This document shows, in pieces, positions 33,817-45,200 of a stretch of 64,000 bases of DNA (position 1 is its first letter; every line of letters starts with the position of its first letter). Source of the DNA: Pseudomonas orientalis (GTDB lineage Bacteria > Pseudomonadota > Gammaproteobacteria > Pseudomonadales > Pseudomonadaceae). Both the position numbers and the translations under genes were made by a program. Where the stretch lies: the NCBI RefSeq assembly GCF_002934065.1, contig NZ_CP018049.1, forward strand, positions 1,176,501-1,240,500, given 5' to 3'. The notes beneath the pieces were generated by a model that saw nothing but the letters and a program-made list of their open reading frames with translations, had not been told where the DNA came from and made no database searches.

Positions 33817-36800
33817 TCAAGTCCGTTTCTTGCGGGGGCCTGCGCGGTTCAACGCTTCGCGGGTCAGATCTCGCAGCCACTGGTTGTGACGGTAGCCCAG
33901 CTCGTTGAGAGTCGTATCGTACAGTGTCGAGCTCATGGGGTTACCGGATAACACGCTGCTTTCGTCCAACTCCAGCACCCATGCCAAGCTGCGCAGCTTT
34001 TCCCGCTGGGGTTCCAGATCGGTCTCAGGCAGGTCTTGCGAGTCTGCGTATTGCTGTTGCAGCGCTTGCAGTTCGTCGAGCTGAGCATATTTCAGGTCGA
34101 AGGCGGTGTCATTGTTCCATTTGGCGGTGGGGTAGTGCTGCTCGAGGTAACGCTCCCAGCCGGTGTCCAGCAGCATCTGATTCACCAGCCCGTCACCTTC
34201 TTCAAGCCTGGCGACTGCGCTGGCAACTTTTTCGATCTGCTCGGGTGTGACATCAGCCAGGGTACGGTAGGTCATATGGGTAGATAGCCACGGTAGCTCC
34301 AGGCGGTCTGCCAATGTGCTGCGATAGGCCAGGTGAATGCCGGCCTCATCGACCTCTCCATGCTCGCCGTTGACGACCTGCGACCACAGTCGTTGTCCCA
34401 GCCCGCCCTGTTCTTTGGGTTTGAGGCGGTGGGCGATATCTTCGCCAATGGCTTTGCCCATATAAGCATCGCGCGCGGCTCCGCGGGCCAATACCACCAG
34501 CCTGGCCTCAAGCTCCGCCGGTGATGTGCTGGTTCGATAGGCTTCGCTGGCGAGTACTTCGATGCCCAGTTTCTGAAAGATCAGCGCGCCCGCATCGGGG
34601 CACAATCCAGGGTAGCGGGTATCCTTGAACACGCGTTCGCGCAATTCACTGTCGGCTTCCACTGCTCTGAGCAGTCGCCAGACTCTCTGGCTCAGTTCAG
34701 GGCGATTGCTCTGGTAGGCCAAGCGGTCCGCCTCGGCTTGAAATGCATCCGGCTCCTCAAGGGACTTGATCACTTCAAACAGGCCCTGGGAGCCCGGCTC
34801 TTTTTCAATCTCATTCCAGAGTTGCCGGTGACGTTCAACCTCTTCAGGCTTGATGTAGGTGAGCCAGGGCGTGCTCTCGCCTTTGGGGGCGTAGAAGCGC
34901 AGCGGGTCCAACCCCACGGACTCGCGGTATTCGGCGAGCAAGTCTTGAAAGTCCGAGGTGAGCTTGCCTTGGTCCAGGCGTGTACGAGCGATGATGTCGG
35001 CATCATCCGAGCCTGGCGCCACATGGGGTAACTGGGTGATCGGGTTCTCGCTCAGGTCCAATTGGAACCCCCGTGGGCGGGATTGGCCCACCAGCCCGGC
35101 AGGCCAATCCTTGATTTGTGTGTCGCGCAGGTTCAGCAAGGTCAAGTTTGGCATCTGGCTGATATCCGGCGGTTGCCCCAATGGGTTGCCAGCCATCTCA
35201 AGTTGTTTGAGGCGCTTGAGGCGTTTGAGCGTGGCAATGGCCGAGTCATCCAGCACCAGAGCATTTTTTTCCAAGTGCAATCGCCGCAGGCGTTTGAGGT
35301 TGCCGAGAGTCTCGGGTAACTGGGTGATGCGGTTATGGCTCAGGTCGAGATCGCGCAGATGAGGGAAGTTGTTCAGGAAGGCGGTGTGACTGTCTGCAAA
35401 ATCGCAACCGCGCAGGTCCACGTCGCTGATGTGGTTCAGCGGCACGCTAAGGGTAGGTAGCTCATCGGGCATGTTGGTGTTGAATAAATCGAGGGCGATG
35501 CCACCTCGGTGTTCGAAACTCTCGTCCAGGTGAACAGTCAGGCCATTGCTCCAGCCGTCGTAGAGGCGTATTGCGACTTCGGATCGACGTTTGCGTACTT
35601 CCGGCTCCAACAGTGTCGATTCCCTGTGGATCGGGCCCTTGATGTAGGCATTGAGCTGCTGGAATAGCTGCTGTTTTTGCGACTCCATCTGCGCCAGTGT
35701 CTGCTCGCCTTCGAGCGTCCCCAGCGTGCTGGATAAGCGTCGGACGCCATCTTTGCTCATGTTGGGGAGGAGCAATTTGATGCGTTCGGCAATCGTTTTT
35801 GGCCGCGTGTTATCGCTGTCGGTTCGGCTCATCTTGCAGCATACGCCGCCGCCCAGCAGCACTTCGGTTTCGGTGGCGGGTTGCATCCGCACGGGCGGTT
35901 CGGCCAATGCCAGGCGTCGCTCGGCCGGTGCCTGACTGTGCTCGATCACCCACTGCCTGAACCGCTCACCTTCGCCGACGGCATAGGGTGGGGTGCGTTC
36001 CGGAACCTGCGCCAGGGTCCAGAGCACAGACTCGTACAGATCGGCGGTGTGATTCCGCGACTTGGACTCGCCATCGAATACTTCATAACTGCCTTGAGCG
36101 TTACGCACCAGGGTACGCGTCTGGGGCGCATCGGCTTCCCCGACGCTGCAGCGCAGGGGGCCGGTGGGGCTGTTGTCACGTATATCGATTTTCAGGCCGC
36201 TGAATGAGTCGCTGTGCAAACGCAGGGTGTTGAGCACCAACCGTTCGCTTTGTGCCGATGATTGCCGGGGAGGGTAAAGCCCTTCGACGGCACGACTGGC
36301 CTGGTTGTCGAAGTCCAGTTCTCGAGCCAGGCTTTTAAGGCGCAGGGGCAGGCCCTGTTCTTCGGTCATTGCCTTTAATTCTTCGGGCCAGGCCTGTTTG
36401 AGCAAGGCATTGGCGCTGCTCAGCGGCAGTTCGGGAAAGGTCTGGCGCAGCAGGGCTATGTGCGGATCGCTGCTGGCTTGGTCCAATTGATAGTGACTGT
36501 TGGCGATGTGGCCGCCAAAGCCATCCACGTAACTGGCTAATTGATTGCGCAGCGCTTGGGCTCGTTGTGCCGGGGGTAAGGTTTCGCCCAGCAACGTATT
36601 GACCTGCTGTTCTTCGAGAAAGCCCAACACGCGCTCCGGCAGTTTGGTCGCCATCACGTCGGCCAGGCTGATGGTCAGGGTATCGGCCCGCAGGGCGGTG
36701 GCATTGCCGTACTTGCGCGACGCGCCGCTCAGGTCGCTGTTGTGAAACACCTCCAGGGCTTTGTTTGGCGGCCAGCCGGGGAGTTCTGTGACGGCCTGTT

Positions 36801-38997
36801 CGAACCAGTAGGAGTACGGCTCGAGTGCCTGACCTGTGCGTATCTTACGGGCCGATTCTTCGGCAAACCGGCCGGCGCGAAAGCGTTCGAGGGTATCTAC
36901 CAGCAGCGGCGGGGACGGTTGATTGCGCACGTACATATGGCGTAGATGGTCGGGATCGCTGCCACTGATGATACGGATCTGTTCGAGCTGCTCGGTCGTG
37001 AGCGCCTGGGTGGCGGGGCTGATACGGCGCATCAGCGTGTCATCGTCCCAACTGCGCGGTTGTTCGCCTTCATGCACCCAGGCCCCGTTGCCATTGAGCC
37101 GTACTTTCGGTCGATAGGCTTGCGGCCGATTGGGATGCTCGATGCGGTGGTAGGGCAGTTGCGGGTCAGGCGTGAGCTGATAGTGTTTGTCAGCATGAGC
37201 CAGCCAGGGTTTTTGCGCATGTTGATATAAGCCTTGCGCATCAGGGTTGATGCCTTTGGGCAGGCTGATGCTTTGTTTGTAAGGAGAAAGATCCGGGTTC
37301 CACAAGCGTTTTTCGCCGCTGGCAAGCTCCACCGGGTGCAGGCCTTCAACGAACGGTGACAGCTTGAGGGTGAGCGTCTGGCCGATAGTGCCGGCCCCTA
37401 CCCAAACCCCCAACTGCACCACCGCCTCCATTACCTCCATGACATGACCGATGGCTTCCAGCCCTTTGCCCTGCGCCCAGTCAACGATACCTTCGAACAC
37501 ATCGTTGGCCACCTGGTAGGCGGTGTAGGCGAGCATCAACTCGCCCAGGAACGGCACGAACGGGGTGACCACCAGTAGCGCGGCATTAAAAATGTCCGAC
37601 AGGATCTTGCTCAGGTTGTCCCACCAGGCCCAGCGTGCCATCCGGTCTGAATAGGCGGTGGTGATGGCAATTTCCCGGGTATCGTTGACGATCTTGTTGA
37701 GTCTGACCCGGTACAGGTAATGCCACAGCGTATCGGGTTCTGAGTGGCCTGAGGGCGGGCGGTTCTGGTAATCGTCAAAGATGTTTTGCACGCTGAAGTG
37801 CAATTGCGGCGTGTCGACCGCAAGGGTTTGCCAGCTGGGGCCGCTGTCGGTGCGTGCCTTTTGATGCCACTGCACTTTGTATAGGCGGCTTTGCAGTTCA
37901 GCGAAAAAATGCCCGCGTTGTTTGTGGTCGATAAATTGACTGAAGAATTGCCGGTAGGTGGCCTTGGTCTGCGGTTGGCCCGTTGCATCGGGGGGCGAAG
38001 GGCTGTCGCGCAGTTGGCGCGTCAGCTCGTTCATGAACGCGACCGGCGAGGCGTATTCCTTCAAGGGATGCTCCGGGTCCTCGGGGATATAGGCAATCAA
38101 ACGTTCGATGTGTTTGTCGCGGCCTTGTGGCGCGGCAATCACCAGGACACCGCTCAAGCGGGCATCCAGCAGGCTCAGGTTGTAGTACTCCACCGGTATG
38201 CCATCCAGGGATGGAGTGGGCTTGCCCTCGACGATATCAAAGAGCAAACGCCTTGCATCGGCTTTGATGTGTTGCTGTGAAAAGGCGATGCAGGCGGCAT
38301 ATTTAAGCGAGGCCTTGTCGCAGGCAATCACCTTGAGCCGTAAGGTATGGGCCTGAACCTGATTGCTGAAACCCAGGGTGCTTAATAGTCGTGTCTGGTA
38401 TTGCCGACCGATATCGAGCGTGCGGCACAGGTTTTTGAAACCCACTGCCGTCAGGGGTTGACCACTGGTGTTGGAGGTCAGCGCCAGGATGTTCTGCTGG
38501 CCGCGAGCGTCGGCGCTGGACAAAAAAGCATAGTCGTCAAACTGCTCACTGGCGCTAAAGTTATGCAGTGCGGCATCCAGCAACGACACGGTTCGGCTGG
38601 TCACCCCTTTGTGTACGCCAATGACCCACCAGCTGTTCTTGGCGGGGGCATAAAGACGAATAAAGGTGTTTCTCACATCAATGTTGCCGTATTCCCGTAA
38701 GGCTTTTTTGAGCAGGCGCTCGGCGAATGAATACACGTCCTTCATGTATTTGAGTTGCTCATCCAAAGCGTTCCTGGCTGCCCAATATTCGCCCATCGCT
38801 TCTCTCTGGACAGGGTCAGCAGGCGCGTCGAGAGCCTTGAGGCGGGTATAGACATAAGGGCTGGCGGCCCGCATTGCGCGAACGCGGGTCAGCGTGGCAG
38901 TGCTGAGCCAATCCGGTATTGCGCGCCGGATAAAGTCAAAGTGAATACCCTGTGTCGCGTGGCTGGCAGCGTGGAGGTAGGGGCGTTCGAGTAGCAT
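33817..38997 (-). CDS. Giant LRR-NEL toxin-like protein (E3 ubiquitin ligase), 1726 aa
   Basis: Predicted effector. Residues about 20-620 resemble the dermonecrotic-toxin-like N-terminal region of large Pseudomonas toxins (SRTVSLLDAALHNFSASEQF; IAYIPEDPEHPLKEYAS), including a hydrophobic stretch near 475-505 (ALLVVTPFVPFLGELMLAYTAYQ). Leucine-rich repeats lie at about 1180-1315 (LRDLDLSHNRITQLPETL). The last about 375 residues are a NEL-type ubiquitin-ligase domain with the catalytic CxD motif CPDAG, Cys1466 and Asp1468. NEL ligases (IpaH, SspH, SlrP) modify eukaryotic host proteins, so the target should be outside the bacterium. There is no Sec signal, no secretion-system gene and no T3SS marker nearby. 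The N-terminal two-thirds are clearly paralogous to the 1692-aa protein at 45657. A weak AAGG precedes the ATG. Confidence 0.85.
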   Translation of the reverse strand: MLLERPYLHAASHATQGIHFDFIRRAIPDWLSTATLTRVRAMRAASPYVYTRLKALDAPADPVQREAMGEYWAARNALDEQLKYMKDVYSFAERLLKKALREYGNIDVRNTFIRLYAPAKNSWWVIGVHKGVTSRTVSLLDAALHNFSASEQFDDYAFLSSADARGQQNILALTSNTSGQPLTAVGFKNLCRTLDIGRQYQTRLLSTLGFSNQVQAHTLRLKVIACDKASLKYAACIAFSQQHIKADARRLLFDIVEGKPTPSLDGIPVEYYNLSLLDARLSGVLVIAAPQGRDKHIERLIAYIPEDPEHPLKEYASPVAFMNELTRQLRDSPSPPDATGQPQTKATYRQFFSQFIDHKQRGHFFAELQSRLYKVQWHQKARTDSGPSWQTLAVDTPQLHFSVQNIFDDYQNRPPSGHSEPDTLWHYLYRVRLNKIVNDTREIAITTAYSDRMARWAWWDNLSKILSDIFNAALLVVTPFVPFLGELMLAYTAYQVANDVFEGIVDWAQGKGLEAIGHVMEVMEAVVQLGVWVGAGTIGQTLTLKLSPFVEGLHPVELASGEKRLWNPDLSPYKQSISLPKGINPDAQGLYQHAQKPWLAHADKHYQLTPDPQLPYHRIEHPNRPQAYRPKVRLNGNGAWVHEGEQPRSWDDDTLMRRISPATQALTTEQLEQIRIISGSDPDHLRHMYVRNQPSPPLLVDTLERFRAGRFAEESARKIRTGQALEPYSYWFEQAVTELPGWPPNKALEVFHNSDLSGASRKYGNATALRADTLTISLADVMATKLPERVLGFLEEQQVNTLLGETLPPAQRAQALRNQLASYVDGFGGHIANSHYQLDQASSDPHIALLRQTFPELPLSSANALLKQAWPEELKAMTEEQGLPLRLKSLARELDFDNQASRAVEGLYPPRQSSAQSERLVLNTLRLHSDSFSGLKIDIRDNSPTGPLRCSVGEADAPQTRTLVRNAQGSYEVFDGESKSRNHTADLYESVLWTLAQVPERTPPYAVGEGERFRQWVIEHSQAPAERRLALAEPPVRMQPATETEVLLGGGVCCKMSRTDSDNTRPKTIAERIKLLLPNMSKDGVRRLSSTLGTLEGEQTLAQMESQKQQLFQQLNAYIKGPIHRESTLLEPEVRKRRSEVAIRLYDGWSNGLTVHLDESFEHRGGIALDLFNTNMPDELPTLSVPLNHISDVDLRGCDFADSHTAFLNNFPHLRDLDLSHNRITQLPETLGNLKRLRRLHLEKNALVLDDSAIATLKRLKRLKQLEMAGNPLGQPPDISQMPNLTLLNLRDTQIKDWPAGLVGQSRPRGFQLDLSENPITQLPHVAPGSDDADIIARTRLDQGKLTSDFQDLLAEYRESVGLDPLRFYAPKGESTPWLTYIKPEEVERHRQLWNEIEKEPGSQGLFEVIKSLEEPDAFQAEADRLAYQSNRPELSQRVWRLLRAVEADSELRERVFKDTRYPGLCPDAGALIFQKLGIEVLASEAYRTSTSPAELEARLVVLARGAARDAYMGKAIGEDIAHRLKPKEQGGLGQRLWSQVVNGEHGEVDEAGIHLAYRSTLADRLELPWLSTHMTYRTLADVTPEQIEKVASAVARLEEGDGLVNQMLLDTGWERYLEQHYPTAKWNNDTAFDLKYAQLDELQALQQQYADSQDLPETDLEPQREKLRSLAWVLELDESSVLSGNPMSSTLYDTTLNELGYRHNQWLRDLTREALNRAGPRKKRT

Positions 38998-39185
38998 GGT
39001 AGTGGTGCCTTTGAATGAATAGTCGGATGATCAACCCGATCTACACTAATCACCCCCTCGAAAAGGGCAGGCCTACATAACCACTACATCGCCCTTGCCG
39101 CTGCCGCACGGTCAGTGGTGGGTGGTGCGTGGAACCACTACCGGGTTGCGATGGAAGACCGATATGCCCCTCAATGGTCAATAAA

Positions 39186-39210
39186 GCCCCGCCCCGGGAA
39201 CGGGCAGGGC
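39186..39210 (-). terminator. Terminator candidate after the 2072-aa toxin gene
   Basis: On the minus strand GCCCTGCCC pairs with GGGCGGGGC (one G-U pair) around a short loop and is followed by TTTATT. It begins 18 bases after the stop of the large toxin gene and would separate it from the next toxin gene downstream. Confidence 0.6.
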
Positions 39211-39227
39211 CAAAACCGATCACGGCG

Positions 39228-42200
39228 TTATGAAGCGGCGGTCAAACCCACGTCCTTTAAGAGGGCATCAATCAAATCATCCAGCGTTGGATAACGTTTA
39301 TTTTGCAACTGCGGCCAACGATCAATAGAGAACTGCCCCTCGGCATTTGTTTCAACGACGGTGGAATATATATTCATATCACCGGAGCGGTGGATCACAG
39401 TGGCTTGAGGCGGTGAAGCCCGTTGCTCAACCACGAATTGACCTGCCGATACCAGCCGCGTTCGGGGCGAAGCTGTAGGGGTGACAAATGACAAATGGAC
39501 TTCTCGCTTGAGTGCCTCGATCAAATGTTCGACCGTCCGGAAGCGCCTGTTGTCCAGGTTCCAACGTTTAATAAAGAACTGATTACTGGCGTCCTGTTCA
39601 ATAAGCGTGCGAACAACTTCTCCGCTGTTGGAATGGTGGACCAACCAGGTATCAAGAATAGTAGGTCGCTCGATCAGGGCGTCGCCGATGGTTCTCAGCC
39701 GCGCGCTCGGCAGGGTCGTAGCGGAAACGGGGGTCATATACGCGTCGTCTTTAAGTGCCTGGCTCACCTGTTCCAACGTTGTGAAACGTTTATCTTTCAA
39801 TAGCGGAAAATCTTCAACAAAGAACTTCCCCAGGTCGTCAATTTTAATAGGGGCGCTCGCCTGCCCTCCGAGAATGGTACGGAAGACCACATTGGCTTCA
39901 GTGCTTGAGGGCTGCTCGATCAGGAAATCGTCGACATTTCTCAGCCATGCGCGATTCGGTGCAGTTTTAGGCGACGGCGCGCGCTTACCGGCAATACCGG
40001 CGTGCAATTTGAAGTCACTGCGCATGGCTTTTGTCCCGGGAGAGCCAATCTGCCCCTCGGCGAATTCCCATCCTCCCCTCTGCAGCGGTAATGCCTGGGT
40101 GGGGGGAACATCGCGTATCCTCAAGCTGACCCCATCCTGCAATTGCGCAATGCCCGGGACACCCAAGTACGTATCGCAGTGGGTGTCCCCCATGAGCGCT
40201 ACCCATTTATGCGGGCCCTGTGCCAACTGGTCGGCCTTGATCACCTCATTGGCGAAATAGTTGAAAAGGTTCGTGCGGGGGTTGTTCGTGTTCATGCCTT
40301 TAACGTAATAGCTGGCCGTACAATCGAGCGCACGCACACGAATGCCCGCCTTGTTCGCGGCTTTGACCACATTGGTGTAGGTGTCGGGCCCGGTATAACT
40401 GTGCATATGGCCGGCATCTTGCGCTCTCAGATAGCGTTTCAGGTTCTTCGGCATTTTGCTCGTGCGGTAGAAAAGCTCCAGTTCCGCCTGATGCAGATCG
40501 GTGAACAGGTGCTCCAGGTACAAGGTCTCGACGCCCTCCTTCTTCAACAGCTTCATGTATTTGATCAGGAACTGTTTGCTGTAGGTATCAAGATGGGATT
40601 CGCCGATAACCAGTCCCCGTATCTTTTTATACAGCTGCCTGATAAATGCCTCCTCACTGGTCGCCCTGGCGAGGTCGGCGAAGTCCGGGCGGGGCAGTGG
40701 CGTGTAAGCGGTAAAAGCCTTTTTGGCGGCTTCATCCAGGCGATTGCGTGTTTGCTCGAACGCCTGCCGCGCCGGATGGTACGGGTCTCCCGCTGCAGGT
40801 CCGTAGTGGGTGTCAAAGCTTTGATGCCTGTGCACCATCTCGTCCAGGTCCGGTTTGAACGATGCGGGCAGATCAAACTCATTGTAATGAGACGGTGATG
40901 GGGGGACCTGTACCGTTCTCGAGGGGCCGGCCTTCGGCAAGGTTTGGGCGGTGGTGGCCATTGTCAGCTTGTAATCACCCCGGGAAAGCGCGGCGGAGGA
41001 TGTATCAGGCAGGATGCCCACTGCCTGGCCTGGGATAGCATCATCCACACGCAAGGCGATGACATTCTGCAAGTCGGCCAGCCCCGGCACCTCGTCGGTA
41101 CTGCCTATGCGAACGTGATCTACCAGGGCGATCCAGCCATCATCGGGATCGTTTTGCGCAAGCGCCTGGTGGGAATAGAAGTTTCTGAGTTGACTGTTAC
41201 GCGGGATAAATCGCTCTTTCTCAGAGAGCTCCAGCACATGCTCCATATGATAGGAGCTCGAGGCATCCACGCCGTCGATCGCGACCTTGTGCCGGTGGGC
41301 TTCAAGCATCAGTTTACGGAAGGTAAAAGGCGCATCTGCATCCCAGCCCAAGGCTGCGTCGACCCGCGCCAGATGGTCCTCGACCTGCTTCAAGGCATGC
41401 GCAAGATTGCCCTTGGTTTCGCCGTTGATTATTTTGAGTTTGGTGCGAAAAATATCGGCCGGAAGGTTTTCGATGTGCAAGCGCTTGAGTCCTTGCGCTG
41501 CCAGGGCCGGCAGGTTTTCGATCAGTAACTGCTTACTGGCAACGCTGGTATTGGATGCGCCAATGATCAGCCGCTTCTTGAGTGGGAACAGGGTGGCAAG
41601 TACGGTAGACGGGCTGGAATCCGGTGCCAGTACCGGCAAACCGGTGCGGTCCGCGCGTGCTGGAGGCGAGGCGTAAAGCGCCTGCGCATCTTCAGTCAGG
41701 TGTTTCACCTGATTGGGATAGCTCTCACGTAGAGGCTTCAAATCAAAATGGGCCCCTTCACGTACGCCCTGCGCAATAACGTCATCCGGATAGTTGACGA
41801 CGTTGCGCACATATTCAGGGTTGAGCGCTGTTCTGAAGTACTTGCCTTGCTCGGATGCAATCTCGTAGCGCGCCAGTGGCTGGTCCACTTCCTCCTGGAG
41901 TACCGTGTAGGTCTTTCTGCGCCCGCCTGCGGCAACCCCGGAGCGTATCCAGTGGCCATCGGTATTCTTGTTGACCAAACGTGCAGTCGACTGCATTTGC
42001 CCGGTGACCGGGTCATGGTGAAACAGCAGATGCCGCCCCAGAGAATCCGGTGTGCTCTTGATCCAGAACGGTTTGCCCTTGAACATCACCGGTTGCATTC
42101 CGGCAGCAATGCCTGGGTCAATATCGTTGATCAGCGTGGTCTGCTGTATCGCTTTAGTAACGGGTCTGATGGACAGTGTATTGAAAGGGCCTTTCAGGGC

Positions 42201-45200
42201 CGGGCGAAAGTCAAACAACACAGCACCGCCCACGTTAGCCAGGTAGCCGATGTAGTGTCTCAAGGCCCCGGCCATGTCACCCTGCTGGTAGGCACTGATG
42301 GCGAGCATCGCGTCCTTGAACGCCAGCAAACCACCCAGGCCCAGGCTCAATACGGGAAAAGGGATGGTGGCGATGGCGGTGACCAGTTCTACGCACGTCC
42401 AGAGAATCCCCATGATCATCTCGGTTCGATTGACTGTGGTGGCAATCACATCATCAATTTTTCGCTGCAATACCATGTTGTAGAGGTCATTGCGCAGGTC
42501 TATCAGCGTTGTGTCGGAGGTTGTCCGGTCATAGCGCGCCGGGCTTGGAGTGGTACGGTCAATCGTCGCTGGCAATCCATCGCGGGCAGTCTTCAGAAAC
42601 ATCCCGATCCGTACCTGGGACTGGACCGGCACCCGACCCTGCAGGTAACCCGACACGCCGTCGACTTTTTTCAGCCAGTAGTTGAACAGCTTCGCCTCAC
42701 GAAAGCTGATGCCATCGGGTGCGTTGGGGGTGTAGAGCAAAACCGGGTTATCGGCGTGGCTGAACAGGTAGTTGCCCATCACCCAATCGCCGTCAAGCAT
42801 CAGGCGATGTACAGGGTAGGTGGAGCGGGTCGCAGCCGCCGTATCGCCCAGGCTGTCGATGGCACGCTCCAGCCAGGTCAAGTCGACCCGGGCGATATGG
42901 CCGCGCAGGCAGCAATCGAGCGCTGCGTACTTCATCTGCAATTGTGTGATCGCCAAGGTGGCGTCGCGCCTTCTGGCGTAACCAGGGCTACTCGCGCTTT
43001 GCAACTTGGCACGAACCTCGTCGGTGTAGCGTTGACCGATCCATACACCCGTTACCGACCTTGATACGTTCTGCGGGGTCAAGCGACTCAGGTCCACTCC
43101 CACCGGGCCGCTGAACGTGGCCGAGGTGGAAAATTTCGGGTCGATAAACCCGACGTTATCCGTGTAGCCGTCTCTGTACAGCCGGGTATAGGTGATGGGC
43201 TTCGGCATACCGCCCAGCAGTGGCCACGGCGCCGAAATGTATACGCTGTCCGGGTCAACATCATTCTGAGTGCGGCCCAGCAAACTGTTCAGGCTCAGTT
43301 TGGCTTTATCGTGCAGGTAGGCATTGAAGGTAATGAAGTTCGCTTCTGAATCGGGCATGGCGTTATAGACGCGCAAGGCACCTGCGGCATCTTCGGCAAG
43401 GCGGGTCAAACGGGTTCGGTCTTGCGGCTTGGCCGAGCGATACCAGAGCGGGGTGCTGTATTCGTAGTCGTCCTGCGCTGCGCTTTGCGAATGAACGACC
43501 ATGGCGTCCAGGCAGACCGTGTGGGAGCACACAGGGCCGAATGTCACCTCTTCGTGCTCCTTTGCGTCGGGCCTGAAGCCCAGCCCGGCGAGGAAGGTGC
43601 CCATCTTCGGGCGAAAACGCAGCGGGCATTGCTCCAACAGGTAGTCGCTCATGGTGCGACCCTTATGCCGCGTTTTGTCATCGGCCCAACCGATGATATG
43701 CGTCTGGCATTCGCGCTCGGTGGCAAATACCAGGAACTGTCGCTCACGTGGCGAATCCGGGGTGCACAACAGCAAGCGCCGGATTTGGCCGTCGGCATCC
43801 TCCTCGCGCAATAACCACAGGTCTTTGAGTTGCGCGCCATGCAGCAGCACGGTTCGCGCGCACAGGCGCGGGTTCGTACCGGCTCGCAACGTGTCGAACA
43901 GGCTATGGTCTGCCTGGCTCAGGTCGCCTCGCAACCGGGCGATAAAGGCCAGCAACACCAGCCGATGATCAAACAGGTCGCGAGCAGCCTTGTTGAATTC
44001 AGTATCGGCCTGCATTTTTTTTTGTAGCGCGGCAAAGTCCAGGCGCGGTTGCAGGCCGGGTTCGCGCAGTAGGTCGAGCAGGCTCTGCGCGTTCACAATG
44101 GCATGGTCGCCTTGCAGTGCCGCGCCCGCGTAGGCCAGGGTGGTATTAGCCAAAAAATCAGAGCCCGGCAACTCGTCGCCGGTGTGCAGCCCGTCATAGC
44201 TTAACTGCACCAGGTTGCGTGTCTGCTCATAGGTGCCGACATTGGTGACGTTGCGCCGGGTGGTGATGTTCAGGTGGTGCGGGTCCAGGTCGTGGATTTC
44301 CAGCGCTTCGTCCAGATACTCGGTCAACTGGAAATTTGCCAGCGCTTGAGGCGAAGCGACAGGCCCCAGCAACTCGATATAGGTGGCCCGGGCCTGATTG
44401 TAATCCTGCATGAAACGACTCAGGGTTTGCTGGTCCGTCGCAGCTGCATTGCGATACCAGTGCGGCAAGCTGTTATAGACGCTGCGCTCCAGTAGCTGTT
44501 GGCGCCTGAACGCCAAGCGTGACGACAAGTCTGGCAGTGCGGCCTTCACCGCGTTGTCCAGGGCTGACTGGAGCAGCGTTGCCTCGTGCAGCGGGTTTTC
44601 AACCAGGCTCAATGCCCAATCGATGTCCTGGCTGCGCTTGTCGATGATCGCGTTGCAGGTATGTTCGAACAATGGCTCGTCGTCGATGGGCAGCAATTGC
44701 AAAGGCCAGATGTCATCGACGTCCAGCGCCTGATAACGCACAGGCAGGTGTTGGCAGAATTCCTCCTGGCCCGCCGGCAACGCCAGCGTCGCCTTGAGTC
44801 GCTGGTCCAGTTGCGCCAGCGAGTCGAAGGCCTCCAGGCCTCGGCTTGGGGTGAACAACAGGACTTGGCCGACGTCTTTCCCGGACGTCAGGTTATCCAC
44901 GACTGGGCTGGATTTGCGCGTAAGCACAAAGGCCCCGGCAAACTCTACGGTGTTGTCCTGGTAGCTGAAGTTGAGCGAGTACATCCCCGGTCGATAGTCC
45001 GGGCTTCGGGAGCAGTCTTCAACCATGCGCTGCTCGGCGGGGGCCAGCAGGTAATCGCGCATATCAAGTTTGGCCTGCTGCTCCAACGCTGCAAGGCCAG
45101 CCGTTTGGATGAGGTAGCTCTTGCGGCCTTGATTGTCCACGGTGCTGGCTTCGTCAAGGCCTTGCAGGTGCTTGTTCAAGTCGGTTTTGAGCTGGGCGAG

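Noticed and set aside
39125..39160. GGAACC resembling the first half of a HrpL (type III) box between toxin genes
   Set aside because: No CCAC second half at 15-16 bases and the orientation does not suit either neighbouring gene.
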